In this document: in pieces, positions 1-11,194 of the stretch
Layout of the letters: each line of letters starts with the position of its first letter
Numbering within the stretch: position 1 is the first letter of the stretch
Origin: Nemertoderma westbladi
Lineage: Eukaryota > Xenacoelomorpha > Nemertodermatida > Nemertodermatidae
Direction: 5' to 3'
NCBI GenBank assembly: GCA_032718475.1
Contig: JAUCBJ010000193.1
Coordinates: forward strand, 1 to 64,000
Length of the DNA stretch: 64,000 nucleotides
Notes under the pieces: model-generated
Databases searched by the model: none
Seen by the model: the letters and a program-made list of their open reading frames with translations, nothing else
Told to the model about the DNA's origin: nothing
Translations under genes and position numbers: made by a program

Positions 1-849
1 AAAGGTTAAACGGTAAGATCTCTTTTATTCTTCGAGATATGACTGTCTGTCCGTTTGACTGTGGGTTTGTCTGTCAAGTATGTCTCAGCAACAGCCTGAC
101 AGCCAACAAGTCATCGAACAACAACACGACAGGAAGTCATCAACATTTAAAACTGACATTCGAAATGAATTCTGCGACCAGGAAAACCTCTATATGACTA
201 TCGGACAGTCAGATAGATAGCCCGACAGACGGACATAGAGACTAACTAGAATTTCATTAAAAGTGAAAAAATGCAATGACATTAAAAATGAAATGAAATC
301 AGTGACCAGGAAAAACCCTACATCAAGAATCTTAGCTTTGTTTTGTCCTCTTTGTTGCTAGATATATATTGACACACATTCTTACAACACACAGTTTTTG
401 AGTGGGAAGGTTTAAACATTAAAAGCAAAATATCTTGGAATGCCGTTTCGCAATATCATTTTTTCCAATTTAAAATCACAACTCCGCCGTTTTTGGTATC
501 AAATGAAAGCAAACAGAGTGGGCAATAATAAAATATCAGCGGAGTTTTTAAGCTTAAATATACATTTCGGTTCTGGGGAGTCGGAAATGGAATTTCTTTG
601 AAAATATTACAATATAATATACTCCACCCAAAATGTATCTTACACTTTATTTCCACTTATTCCCTTTTTGAAGCAGTATACATTTAAAAATTTGGACTTC
701 CAACGTCCAAATCTGTACCCCCCCCCCACCCCCCCCCCCCCCCCCCCCCCCCTCCCCAACCCCCTAAGTGATTACAGCAAGAAATATTATACATAAAATT
801 AAACTAAGGATGATGTTATATTAACTAATCACTACCACCCACATATTAG
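1..849. other. Non-coding flank with long poly-C run
   Basis: No supported exon was seen in this AT-rich stretch. A nearly pure C run lies at about 718-752. It may be a true homopolymer or an assembly artefact. If the hnRNP-like gene continues past the exon at 850-1064, its next exon lies further left and probably outside the window. Confidence 0.5.
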
Positions 850-1064
850 CTACCCACCTGCAGCACCCGGGTATCCAGGGTTAGGGACAGGTGCGCCACC
901 GTAGGCGCCACCGTAAGCGCCACCAGGGTACCCCTGTGGCGCACCAGGGTAGCCACCAGCGGCTCCGTAGGGTCCAACTGGCGGCGGCGGTTGGCGTTGT
1001 GCTCCTCTGTAGTTTAACGGATCTGATCCGCGAGGGGGCGCACCAGTGGCCATGGCTATAGCTC
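850..1064 (-). CDS. HNRNPA1-like: hnRNP A/B-like gene, Gly/Pro/Tyr-rich exon (last one seen)
   Basis: On the minus strand a pyrimidine-rich acceptor ending TTTTTCAG precedes this exon. The preceding exon (1250-1176) ends on one base of a codon and this one begins with two, so the frame joins cleanly. The encoded segment is rich in Gly, Pro and Tyr (GGYPGAPQGYPGGAYGG), as expected for the low-complexity tail that follows the two RRMs in hnRNP A-type proteins. Such tails drive protein contacts and condensation. The exon either ends at an in-frame TAG (850-852) or is spliced at a good donor, CAG|GTGGGT (last exon base 858). The tail would be short for the family if the TAG is used, so splicing to a further exon is plausible. 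An internal ATG (1051-1053) has a fine Kozak context, so a separate gene starting here (for example an annexin or penta-EF-hand N-terminus) is the alternative. Confidence 0.65.
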
Positions 1065-1119
1065 CTGAAAAATAAAAAAGTTAAATTAAAACTCCCTACC
1101 GACCTGGCATTTACCACTT

Positions 1120-1209
1120 AGGTAGGACTTCCTTTACTTACCTACCGTTGCCTCCTTAGGACTTCCTTTACTTACCTGCCGTTGCCTCCTTAGGTAGGGC
1201 TTTCTTTAC
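1120..1209 (-). repeat. 34-bp tandem duplication spanning a 5' splice site
   Basis: On the sense (minus) strand the end of exon 1250-1176 and the start of its intron are duplicated in tandem with a 34-bp period. The donor GTAAGT occurs at 1175-1170 and again at 1141-1136, each preceded by AAGGAGGCAACGG(C/T)AG. Using the second donor would add 34 nt with an early in-frame TAA, so the first is the functional one. Confidence 0.8.
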
Positions 1210-1250
1210 TTCCACATTCCGCCCGTTTATCGAGTGGAAACGATCGGGAT
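1176..1250 (-). CDS. HNRNPA1-like: hnRNP A/B-like gene, exon with the end of RRM2
   Basis: This is a 75-bp exon between a TATATTGCAG acceptor and a GTAAGT donor. It encodes a peptide containing FHSINGRNVEVKKALPKE. In hnRNP A1/A2/A3 proteins this matches the end of RRM2 (helix alpha-2 to strand beta-4, the 'H..NG...EV.KALSK' segment). Its phase (two bases first, one base last) joins both the upstream exon at 7550-7334 and the downstream exon at 1064-850 without a break. It was found by reading splice borders, since it is too short to be an obvious ORF. The gene therefore splits RRM2 with an intron of about 6.1 kb that is mostly minisatellite. Confidence 0.8.
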
Positions 1251-1252
1251 CT

Positions 1253-1984
1253 GCAATATAAAAAATGATTATGAAGTAATTAATGCGATCAGTAACGCTG
1301 ACGCCACCACCTACACCCTCGCCAACCGGTCAACCGAGTCGCTCCTTGAGGAACATTGCCGCTACAAAAAGTGCCACTACCACGTGTCTGTGATGACCGA
1401 CCAGTGGATATCTATCTTTTACTGCGCCCGTGGGTACCACGGACACTGTTTGGTGTCCTGAGACCCGCGTCCTCCTCATCAACCACATCTCGGAGACCCC
1501 CGTGGACAAACTCCAGTCGATGAGGGAGCGAGGTTTTGCCTGCATTCTGGGAGGGCGTACGACGCCCCCTTCAGTTTGCTCTGCTGCTGTTGAGTTCCCC
1601 GTGCCTTCGAGGTGGTCGCCGTTGGTTCATGGAGAGGGCTTGGTTTTGGGGACCGAGCAGGTCTCCGCGGAACGGACATAGCGGCTCAATATTGAGCTTT
1701 GTATAGCCCTTTCCTAACGATTTAGTTTGCATATGTTGTGTTACATTGTGCCTACATCATGTTACTTTCTCATTCTATACACGTATTATTTGTTTGTTTG
1801 ATATATTAATTAATAATATATTATTAATTAATATATTAAACTAGACCAAGCAGCAGCTTGAGTGGTGACATTCCTGGGCTTCCAATTAGGAAGCCCAGAT
1901 TATATCCCTACATGGAGCAGCACTGTGTGGGCATGTAGTGCTTTAAATTCTGCAGCCTAGCCAAACCCGGGCTCTCATTCTTCA
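1253..1984. other. Intron sequence, including a perfect AT palindrome
   Basis: This is the 3' part of the hnRNP-like intron in sense orientation. I saw no convincing exon in it. A perfect 36-bp AT-only palindrome lies at 1801-1836 and could form a cruciform. Open frames at 1330-1681 on both strands have no recognisable domain. Confidence 0.5.
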
Positions 1985-2012
1985 GTGGTCGATAAACGGG
2001 AACCAAAACTTG

Positions 2013-5000
2013 GGAAACGGAGTGGGAGGGTTTACTATGGAAGATCACCCATGGTGGTGAACAGGCATTCCTTTAGGAAAAAGAGTGGAAGGGTTTACTG
2101 TGGAAGATCAACCATGGTGGTGAACAGGCATTCCTTTAGGAAACAGAGTTTAAGGGTTTACTGTGGAAGATCACCCATGGTGGGGAACAGGCATTCCTTT
2201 AGGAAACAGAGTGGAAGGGTTTACTGTGGAAGATCACCCATGGTGGTGAACAGGCATTCCTTTAGGAAACAGAGTGGAATGGTTTACTGTGGAAGATCAC
2301 CCATGGTGGGGAACAGGCATTCCTTTAGGAAACAGAGTGGAAGGGTTTACTGTGGAAGATCACCCATGGTGGTGAACAGGCATTCCTTTAGGAAACAGAG
2401 TGGAATGGTTTACTGTGGAAGATCACCCATGGTGGTGAACAGGCATTCCTTTAGGAAACAGAGTGGAAGGGTTTACTGTGGAAGATCAACCATGGTGGTG
2501 AACAGGCATTCCTTTAGGAAACAGAGTTTAAGGGTTTACTGTGGAAGATCACCCATGGTGGGGAACAGGCATTCCTTTAGGAAACAGAGTGGAAGGGTTT
2601 ACTGTGGAAGATCACCCATGGTGGTGAACAGGCATTCCTTTAGGAAACAGAGTGGAATGGTTTACTGTGGAAGATCACCCATGGTGGGGAACAGGCATTC
2701 CTTTAGGAAACAGAGTGGAAGGGTTTACTGTGGAAGATCACCCATGGTGGTGAACAGGCATTCCTTTAGGAAACAGAGTGGAAGGGTTTACTGTGGAAGA
2801 TCACCCATGGTGGTGAACAGGCATTCCTTTAGGAAACAGAGTGGAAGGGTTTACTGTGGAAGATCACCCATGGTGGTGAACAGACATTCCTTTAGGAAAC
2901 ATAGTGGAAGGGTTTACTGTGGAAGATCACCCATGGTGGTGAACAGGCATTCCTTTAGGAAACAGAGTGGAATGGTTTACTGTGGAAGATCACCCATGGT
3001 GGGGAATAGGCATTCCTTTAGGAAACAGAGTGGAAGGGTTTACTGTGGAAGATCACCCATGGTGGTGAACAGGCATTCCTTTAGGAAACAGAGTGGAAGG
3101 GTTTACTGTGGAAGATCACCCATGGTGGTGGACAGGCATTCCTTTAGGAAACATAGTGGAAGGGTTTACTGTGGAAGATCACCCATGGTGGGGAACAGGC
3201 ATTCCTTTAGGAAACAGAGTGGAAGGGTTTACTGTGGAAGATCACCCATGCCATGGTGGTGAACAGGCATTCCTTTAGGAAACAGAGTGGAAGGGTTTAC
3301 TGTGGAAGATCACCCATGGTGGTGAACAGACATTCCTTTAGGAAACATAGTGGAAGGGTTTACTGTGGAAGATCAACCATGGTGGTGAACAGGCATTCCT
3401 TTAGGAAACAGAGTTTAAGGGTTTACTGTGGAAGATCACCCATGGTGGGGAACAGGCATTCCTTTAGGAAACAGAGTGGAAGGGTTTACTGTGGAAGATC
3501 ACCCATGGTGGTGAACAGGCATTCCTTTAGGAAACAGAGTGGAATGGTTTACTGTGGAAGATCACCCATGGTGGGGAACAGGCATTCCTTTAGGAAACAG
3601 AGTGGAAGGGTTTACTGTGGAAGATCACCCATGGTGGTGAACAGGCATTCCTTTAGGAAACAGAGTGGAAGGGTTTACTGTGGAAGATCACCCATGGTGG
3701 TGAACAGGCATTCCTTTAGGAAACAGAGTGGAAGGGTTTACTGTGGAAGATCACCCATGGTGGTGAACAGACATTCCTTTAGGAAACATAGTGGAAGGGT
3801 TTACTGTGGAAGATCACCCATGGTGGTGAACAGGCATTCCTTTAGGAAACAGAGTGGAATGGTTTACTGTGGAAGATCACCCATGGTGGGGAATAGGCAT
3901 TCCTTTAGGAAACAGAGTGGAAGGGTTTACTGTGGAAGATCACCCATGGTGGTGAACAGGCATTCCTTTAGGAAACAGAGTGGAAGGGTTTACTGTGGAA
4001 GATCACCCATGGTGGTGGACAGGCATTCCTTTAGGAAACATAGTGGAAGGGTTTACTGTGGAAGATCACCCATGGTGGGGAACAGGCATTCCTTTAGGAA
4101 ACAGAGTGGAAGGGTTTACTGTGGAAGATCACCCATGCCATGGTGGTGAACAGGCATTCCTTTAGGAAACAGAGTGGAAGGGTTTACTGTGGAAGATCAC
4201 CCATGGTGGTGAACAGACATTCCTTTAGGAAACATAGTGGAAGGGTTTACTGTGGAAGATCAACCATGGTGGTGAACAGGCATTCCTTTAGGAAACAGAG
4301 TTTAAGGGTTTACTGTGGAAGATCACCCATGGTGGGGAACAGGCATTCCTTTAGGAAACAGAGTGGAAGGGTTTACTGTGGAAGATCACCCATGGTGGTG
4401 AACAGGCATTCCTTTAGGAAACAGAGTGGAATGGTTTACTGTGGAAGATCACCCATGGTGGGGAACAGGCATTCCTTTAGGAAACAGAGTGGAAGGGTTT
4501 ACTGTGGAAGATCACCCATGGTGGTGAACAGGCATTCCTTTAGGAAACAGAGTGGAAGGGTTTACTGTGGAAGATCACCCATGGTGGTGAACAGGCATTC
4601 CTTTAGGAAACAGAGTGGAAGGGTTTACTGTGGAAGATCACCCATGGTGGTGAACAGACATTCCTTTAGGAAACATAGTGGAAGGGTTTACTGTGGAAGA
4701 TCACCCATGGTGGTGAACAGGCATTCCTTTAGGAAACAGAGTGGAATGGTTTACTGTGGAAGATCACCCATGGTGGGGAATAGGCATTCCTTTAGGAAAC
4801 AGAGTGGAAGGGTTTACTGTGGAAGATCACCCATGGTGGTGAACAGGCATTCCTTTAGGAAACAGAGTGGAAGGGTTTACTGTGGAAGATCACCCATGGT
4901 GGTGGACAGGCATTCCTTTAGGAAACATAGTGGAAGGGTTTACTGTGGAAGATCACCCATGGTGGTGAACAGGCATTCCTTTAGGAAACAGAGTGGAAGG

Positions 5001-7072
5001 GTTTACTGTGGAAGATCACCCATGGTGGTGAACAGGCATTCCTTTAGGAAACAGAGTGGAAGGGTTTACTGTGGAAGATCACCATGGTGGTGGACAGGCA
5101 TTCCTTTAGGAAACAGAGTGGAAGGGTTTACTGTGGAAGATCACCCATGGTGGTGGACAGGCATTCCATTAGGAAACATAGTGGAAGGGTTTACTGTGGA
5201 AGATCACCCATGGTGGTGAACAGGCATTCCTTTAGGAAACAGAGTGGAAGGGTTTACTGTGGAAGATCACCCATGGTGGTGAACAGGCATCCCTTTAGGA
5301 AACATAGTGGAAGGGTTTACTGTGGAAGATCACCCATGGTGGTGAACAGGCATTCCTTTAGTAAACAGAGTGGAAGGGTTTACTGTGGAAGATCACCCAT
5401 GGTGGTGAACAGGCATTCCTTTAGGAAACATAGTGGAAGGGTTTACTGTGGAAGATCAACCATGGTGGTGAACAGGCATTCCTTTAGGAAACAGAGTGGA
5501 AGGGTTTACTGTGGAAGATCACCCATAGTGGGGAACAGGCATTCCTTTAGGAAACAGAGTGGAAGGGTTTACTGTGGAAGATCACCCATGGTGGTGAACA
5601 GGCATTCCTTTAGGAAACAGAGTGGAAGGGTTTACTGTGGAAGATCACCCATGGTGGTGAACAGACATTCCTTTAGGAAACATAGTGGAAGGGTTTACTG
5701 TGGAAGATCACCCATGCCATGGTGGTGAACAGGCATTCCTTTAGGAAACAGAGTGGAAGGGTTTACTGTGGAAGATCACCCATGGTGGTGAACAGACATT
5801 CCTTTAGGAAACATAGTGGAAGGGTTTACTGTGGAAGATCACCCATGCCATGGTGGTGAACAGGCATTCCTTTAGGAAACAGAGTGGAAGGGTTTACTGT
5901 GGAAGATCACCCATGGTGGTGAACAGGCATTCCTTTAGGAAACAGAGTGGAAAGGTTTACTGTGGAAGATCACCCATGGTGGTGGACAGGCATTCCTTTA
6001 GGAAACAGAGTGGAAGGGTTTACTGTGGAAGATCACCCATGGTGGTGGACAGGCATTCCTTTAGGAAACATAGTGGAAGGCTTTACTGTGGAAGATCACC
6101 CATGGTGGCGAACAGGCATTCCTTTAGGAAACAGAGTGGAAGGGTTTACTGTGGAAGATCACCCATGGTGGTGAACAGGCATCCCTTTAGGAAACATAGT
6201 GGAAGGGTTTACTGTGGAAGATCACCCATGGTGGTGAACAGGCATTCATTTAGGAAACAGAGTGGAAGGGTTTACTGTGGAAGATCACCCATGGTGGTGA
6301 ACAGGCATTCCTTTAGGAAACAGAGTGGAAGGGTTTACTGTGGAAGATCACCCATGGTGGTGAACAGGCATTCCTTTAGGAAACAGAGTGGAAGGGTTTA
6401 CTGTGGAAGATCACCCATGGTGGTGAACAGGCATTCCTTTAGGAAACAGAGTGGAAGGGTTTACTGTGGAAGATCACCCATGGTGGTGAACAGGTATTCC
6501 TTTAGGAAACAGAGTGGAAGTGTTTACTGTGGAAGGTCACCCATGGTGCTGAACAGGCATTCCTTTAGGATACAGGGTGGAACGGTTTACTGTGGAAGAT
6601 CACCCATGGTGCTGAACAGGCATTCCTTTAGGATACAGAGTGGAACGGTTTACTGTGGAAGATCACCCATGGGGGTGAACAGGCATTCCTTTAGGAAACA
6701 GAGTGGAAGGGTTTACTGTGGAAGATCACCCATGGTGGTGAACAGGTATTCCTTTAGGAAACAGAGTGGAAGTGTTTACTGTGGAAGGTCACCCATGGTG
6801 CTGAACAGGCATTCCTTTAGGATACAGGGTGGAACGGTTTACTGTGGAAGATCACCCATGGTGCTGAACAGGCATTCCTTTAGGATACAGAGTGGAACGG
6901 TTTACTGTGGAAGATCACCCATGGTGCTGAACAGGCATTCCTTTAGGATACAGAGTGGAACGGTTTACTGTGGAAGATCACCCATGGGGGTGAACAGGCA
7001 TTCATTTAGGAAACAGAGTGGAAGGGTTTGCTGTGGAAGATCACCCATGGGGGTGAACAGGCATTCCTTGGC
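2013..7072. repeat. 63-bp minisatellite array with an 887-bp higher-order repeat
   Basis: About 80 tandem copies of a 63-bp unit fill the large hnRNP-like intron. The unit contains GTTTACTGTGGAAGATCACC and CAGGCATTCCTTTAGGAAAC. Because 63 is a multiple of 3 and the unit has no stop in two frames, long repetitive ORFs appear (repeat motif NRHSFRK). They have no independent support as protein. Variant units recur at a fixed distance: GATCAACC lies at 2484, 3371 and 4258, exactly 887 bp apart. That distance is 14 units plus a 5-bp CCATG insertion, so an HOR has formed. Near 6.5-7.0 kb a second, 252-bp (4-unit) sub-repeat is seen. Array growth by unequal exchange is inferred. Confidence 0.95.
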
Positions 7073-7232
7073 CTAACGAGCCTAAAAGAAATTAATTAAT
7101 TAATATATCATAATTAAAAATGTTATTGCTAAAATGAAACTCCATCTAACCCCCCACTTAGTAGTCGGGTGGTGAAACTGCCTATGGTTTCAAATTTTTC
7201 ACGATCTAGTTTTGTCGACAAATGAGCGGCGA

Positions 7233-7252
7233 GGGGGGGGGGGGGGGGGGGG
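7233..7252. repeat. Poly-G run of 20
   Basis: Twenty uninterrupted G residues lie in the hnRNP-like intron, on the opposite strand sense to the poly-C run at 718-752. The run could form a G-quadruplex on the plus strand. Its length is uncertain in any assembly. Confidence 0.8.
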
Positions 7253-7333
7253 TGGTTGACCTACCATGTCGTACTGAACATGAGCAACAGAAACATCAAA
7301 CAACTAATTATAAAAATAAATGGTGTAACTAAC

Positions 7334-7550
7334 TGTTAGTAATTTTATCTACAGTGTCGTGGTCAACGAAATTTACAAAAGCGAAGCCCCGATTCCTCCC
7401 TGACTCTTTATCTTTCTTTATATCGACTGTTTCTATGGCGCCGAACTGCGAGAAATAGCTCCGTAAATCGGTCTCTTCAATACCATCGCCGCCGATACCG
7501 CCTATAAATACTTTTTTCGATCTCTCGTGGGCTCCGGGTTTTGAAGATTC
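7334..7550 (-). CDS. HNRNPA1-like: hnRNP A/B-like gene, exon with the start of RRM2
   Basis: This is a 217-bp exon with acceptor CTTTTAG and donor A|GTTAGT. It opens in phase 0 with a linker ending GAHERSKK and then RRM2. RNP2 is VFIGGI and RNP1 is RGFAFVNF, followed by the helix DHDTVDKI. The segment 'KPGAH' just before RRM2 is a hallmark of the hnRNP A1/A2B1/A3 inter-RRM linker. It ends one base into a codon, matching the two-base start of the exon at 1250. RRM2 binds single-stranded RNA through the aromatic residues of RNP1 and RNP2, both intact here. The protein should act in the nucleus on pre-mRNA splicing and mRNA packaging (family knowledge). Confidence 0.85.
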
Positions 7551-7552
7551 CT

Positions 7553-8188
7553 AAAAGTTGTCATATTAAACAATTATATTTATATATTTAACTTAAAACA
7601 GTTGGATTTTAGGTTAAAATGGTGTAAATCGAAAATGTACCAGAATAAATAGAGATATAATTGTGGGGCGCGCAACAGTAAGAAGCTTAGCATACGGGTA
7701 GCACCGTTTCAACGGCTGCCCGTAAAACAATGTTTCAAGACTAAGAACTTAATCAACCGTCAGACCGTTTACGAAATTAACCCAAACATATATAATTTAA
7801 TAAAAAAAATAAAAAAAATTATATCATTTTAGCGGATATCGTTTTATCCGCATAAAGCTATATAATATATCAACATTCTACAAAAATAATTTCTAACTAA
7901 CATCGCCTCAGTTGAGAGAAAGGCGTGATAGATGTGGGTTTATTGTGATGTTATGAATGTTAGTGTGGCACTGGCAATATGTGTTCAGGTGAGAAATATT
8001 GAGTGAGATTATTGATTCCCCTACAAATAAAGTACCGGTTTTGGGTATAGTATAACATAACATACTAAGTGGGGAGGTAAAACTCTGTTTCCAATTTCAT
8101 ACAATCAAAAATCTCACCACTTGACACCAGATACACCAAGACGCAGGACTTAAGGTGAACATATTTCAACTTAATAAATTAAACTTAC
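7553..8188. other. Short hnRNP-like intron
   Basis: This is the phase-0 intron between the RRM1 and RRM2 exons, with donor GTAAGT (8188-8183) and acceptor TTTTAG. It is AT-rich and no other feature was seen. Confidence 0.7.
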
Positions 8189-8482
8189 CACTTTAGAAAC
8201 GGCCCGTTTAACGTCCACATTCCGACTGTCTATCCAATGGGGTCGGTTCCTCATCGCTTCGTCCAACATCGCGGTCCGTTCGAAAGTCACGAAACCGAAA
8301 CCCCGGGACCTCCCGGATTGGCCGGGGACTTGGGCCTTCTCCCGCATAACAATGCAGTCCACCAGTCGGCCCCATTGCGAGTAGAAGGCTCGCAGCATGT
8401 CATCGTCCGTCGTGTAAGTTAGACCACCCAGAAAGAGTTTACGGTCAAGTTCGGGTTCGTTAAATTCATTCATCGTCGAGTC
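8189..8482 (-). CDS. HNRNPA1-like: hnRNP A/B-like gene, RRM1 exon (probable start codon)
   Basis: The exon lies between a CTTCCAG acceptor and a GTAAGT donor. The first ATG is at 8473-8471, and a spliced 5' leader is likely. From that ATG the protein reads a short acidic N-terminus and then RRM1: RNP2 KLFLGGLT, RNP1 RGFGFVTF, and the end KRAVSK, which are the hnRNP A/B signatures. The loop between beta-2 and beta-3 (REKAQVPGQSGRSRG) is a few residues longer than in vertebrate hnRNP A1. The exon stops in phase 0 and joins the RRM2 exon. Together the four exons give a two-RRM, Gly-rich-tail protein, the '2xRBD-Gly' architecture. The family assignment is firm. The exact orthologue (A1, A2B1, A3 or an invertebrate-specific copy) is not. 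Confidence 0.88.
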
Positions 8483-10060
8483 CTGGAAGAAAACATACAG
8501 AAATAAAGGTTACTGGTACCGGTACAACATTTAACATATTATCTTATATCATACCGGTATATTATTGTTACCGGTAATATATATTATCAATACAACATGA
8601 ATATTGACACATTCCAAACACATTTAACAAACCTTTCAGTTAGGGTCCTGCGAATTTATAATTTTTATTGAATTCGAAATTAGATGTCGAATTTGATAAA
8701 ATTCGAAAAGAAACGATTTCGAATAAACAAAGGCCTAAGGTAATGAAGTCAAACGTTGTATTTTCGAATGCCAATTTTCATATCACATAATTCGAAACAA
8801 AATTCAGATTTTTTACAGATTTGGATTCCTCATATAATGTCGAAAGTGCCCTTTTCCATTGATAAAAATCATGAAAATGGAGAAGAATAATACCTAAAAA
8901 TTCAAATTCGACAAACGTTCCAAATTAACAGGGCCAGTTCAACTATCATTAAAAAACTCCACTAATAATATATAAATTCACAGCTGGTCAGTCCAACTAT
9001 CATTATATAAACTCCAACTCCACTAATAATATAATGTTCATTTTCATTCCTCTAATCGATAAAAATAAATATAGGAAAAATATGTTTTTTTAGTTAAATG
9101 TGCTTTAAAATAGGGCTACTTTGCCTTTTAGGACAACTTTGCCCGATATTTTCATGATCAACATAAACACTGTTTGTCAGCAATTAATTAATTACTTAAT
9201 AATTAATTTTTGTACTAACTGCACTACTGTATAGAGCATTACTAGAGGAGATTCTAACAGTATACATTTTATAGCTGTAGGCCTAGTCCTAGTGCTATGC
9301 CAGGTTGGAATTAATGCTGCAAAACTCGCACGCGTACCTGCGCGAATGACCGCGAAACAGATGGAGACAGGTACGCGTTCGCAAATCACAAATTAATTGA
9401 AATCATGAAAATACACAAAAAAATTTCGCTCGCTTCGCTCACGTTGATTTTTCATTACCCAAAAACAGAAAAAGTCAAATGTCTCTCTCTAGGCCTACCA
9501 TTTCTTTTACCAGAATACGGGAGTTTACAATTTTTCAATTTATTTTAACTACTATCTGACTAGGCCTATTGTATAATATGTTACGTTTGTAAACAAACAG
9601 CTGAACAGGTAAAGTCAGAAAGTAACAATGTATTAAGCATGACTTAATTATATATAACAGTATAAACCAGTCTGTCAGTGAAAAATTGTTCTTATGAGCT
9701 GCGCGATTTTTTGAGATATGCATGGTATGAGCTGCGCGATTTTGTATGGATTATGATGAGTGGTGCGCGGTGATCTCGAAACATCAAAGCGTACCAGCGC
9801 GCTCATGCATGAATTCCAACCTGGCTGGGTGCTATGCTAATGCTAATTATACACATGCATGGCCTCTCTATAATCAAATATGTTCAAATCATATTAATTA
9901 CAGAATTCAGGAATTACCGGTATGTGATATCTATATCTGAATCTGATGTATACAGATATTACTGTATAATAAAAATAACCTTAAAAAAACCAAAGCAAAT
10001 AACATATGCTACTACTGCCTGACTGCCATAGATAGGTCTGTAGGCTGTCCGCTGTAGCGT
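8483..10060. other. AT-rich non-coding DNA 5' of the hnRNP-like gene
   Basis: No coding region is supported here. The promoter and 5' leader exon of the hnRNP-like gene are expected in this direction, but I cannot place them. ACCGGT and AGGCCT palindromes recur. Confidence 0.4.
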
Positions 10061-10066
10061 AGGTCA

Positions 10067-10640
10067 AGGCTGGCAAAGTAGGTTTTTGTAAACCTAGGTT
10101 TTTATAGATTTTTTCAAAAACCTAAAATTTGAAAAAAGCCTAAAACTAGGTTTTTAGGTTTTTGATCACAAAAAGGAGCCAAATTGCTTGTTTTTTTTGC
10201 AAATTTCTGACAGAAATATTTTGGTTCCATGCATGAAACCCACAGACTACAGACTCTTGAGTTTCTGTTTTTAAACTGAACTAAGCTGCTAAGCCGACAA
10301 AAAAAACCTTACTGCTGGACTGACTAATATTACCTTATCAGCTTATCCCGTTTTAAAACAAAAATCAAATCGATTATTGTAATATATTGTAGGCTTATCT
10401 ACCAGCTGACCAGTGCCGTATAAAATATAATCTTGAAGAAATGCGGTCCCTTATAATTTATCTAACCATAACGAATGAACTGATGGAATAATCATGCTCC
10501 ACAGAGCCGGCCTTCAGGTCAATCTGATCAATCAATATACAAATACAGCCTGAAGGAAATACTACAAAAACCTAGCGATAACATTCCAAAACCTGCAAAA
10601 ACCTTCCAAAAACCTAATTTTATTTTGAAAAACCTAAGTA
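10067..10640. repeat. Foldback region with AGGTTTTT arms
   Basis: Several AGGTTTTT(G) motifs lie at about 10079-10170. The inverse CAAAAACCT(A) recurs at about 10563-10637. The two clusters form imperfect inverted arms of about 80 bp around 390 bp of unrelated sequence. The start (CAAGGCTGGCAAA) looks somewhat like a hAT-type terminal sequence, but no matching right end or target duplication was found. A degenerate MITE is possible. Confidence 0.4.
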
Positions 10641-11016
10641 GTAGGTACTGTACTGCTGTAGGTAGGCTACCACTACCACTACTGCACTACCCTGCTACCA
10701 GTATCGGTATGCAAATGCAATGCAGTATATGCACTATGCTTATGCCAGTATGCAGCCCTCCGCCTCCACCCTCTCAGCCTCTCTGCCAGACTGTAATAGT
10801 ACCGGTAATACACCAGTTAGGTGAATATATCTGGCGCGAAGTATGAAGTAAGTCCTGGCACCTGGCGCGTTTATATCGCTCTCTAATCATATATTGACAG
10901 TTTGACTTTGTGAGTTTCTTAAAAGTCAACATAACAATAACACATCAAAATACGTACTGCAGTAGGCCTACTGTATAATTCAAGTCAATAATACATATAT
11001 CTGTATATATACATAC

Positions 11017-11101
11017 ATCAAGGTGTACGAAATAACAGGTCATGCAGCGAGCGGATTAGTTACCTAACATGACCTGTTATTTAGTAGGCCTACACCTTGA
11101 T
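11017..11101. repeat. Short foldback palindrome
   Basis: The arms ATCAAGGTGTA and AAATAACAGGTCATG are repeated in reverse complement (CATGACCTGTTATTT, TACACCTTGAT) around a loop of about 23 nt. It is consistent with a very small foldback MITE or a cruciform-prone hairpin. Confidence 0.75.
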
Positions 11102-11118
11102 ATACATACCTGCATACA

Positions 11119-11194
11119 GCAATAATCAGATAGGCCTAATTAACAATTCAATATAATGTACAGTATATTGAATTGTTAATTACTGAATTATTGC
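11119..11194. repeat. Second foldback palindrome with perfect 18-bp arms
   Basis: An 18-bp perfect inverted repeat (11138-11155 and 11164-11181) surrounds an 8-nt loop. It extends outward with small mismatches to GCAATAAT / ATTATTGC. It lies only 17 bp from the preceding palindrome and is unrelated to it in sequence. Confidence 0.8.

Noticed and set aside
1234-1681. Coding exon on the plus strand
   Set aside because: Part of it overlaps the minus-strand RRM2 exon, and the rest shows no domain or splice borders.
1985-7076. Long repetitive ORFs (up to 425 codons) in the 63-bp array
   Set aside because: They follow from a unit length divisible by three and a unit without stops. Two frames are open at once, there is no start or domain, and the 5-bp insertion breaks the frame every 887 bp.
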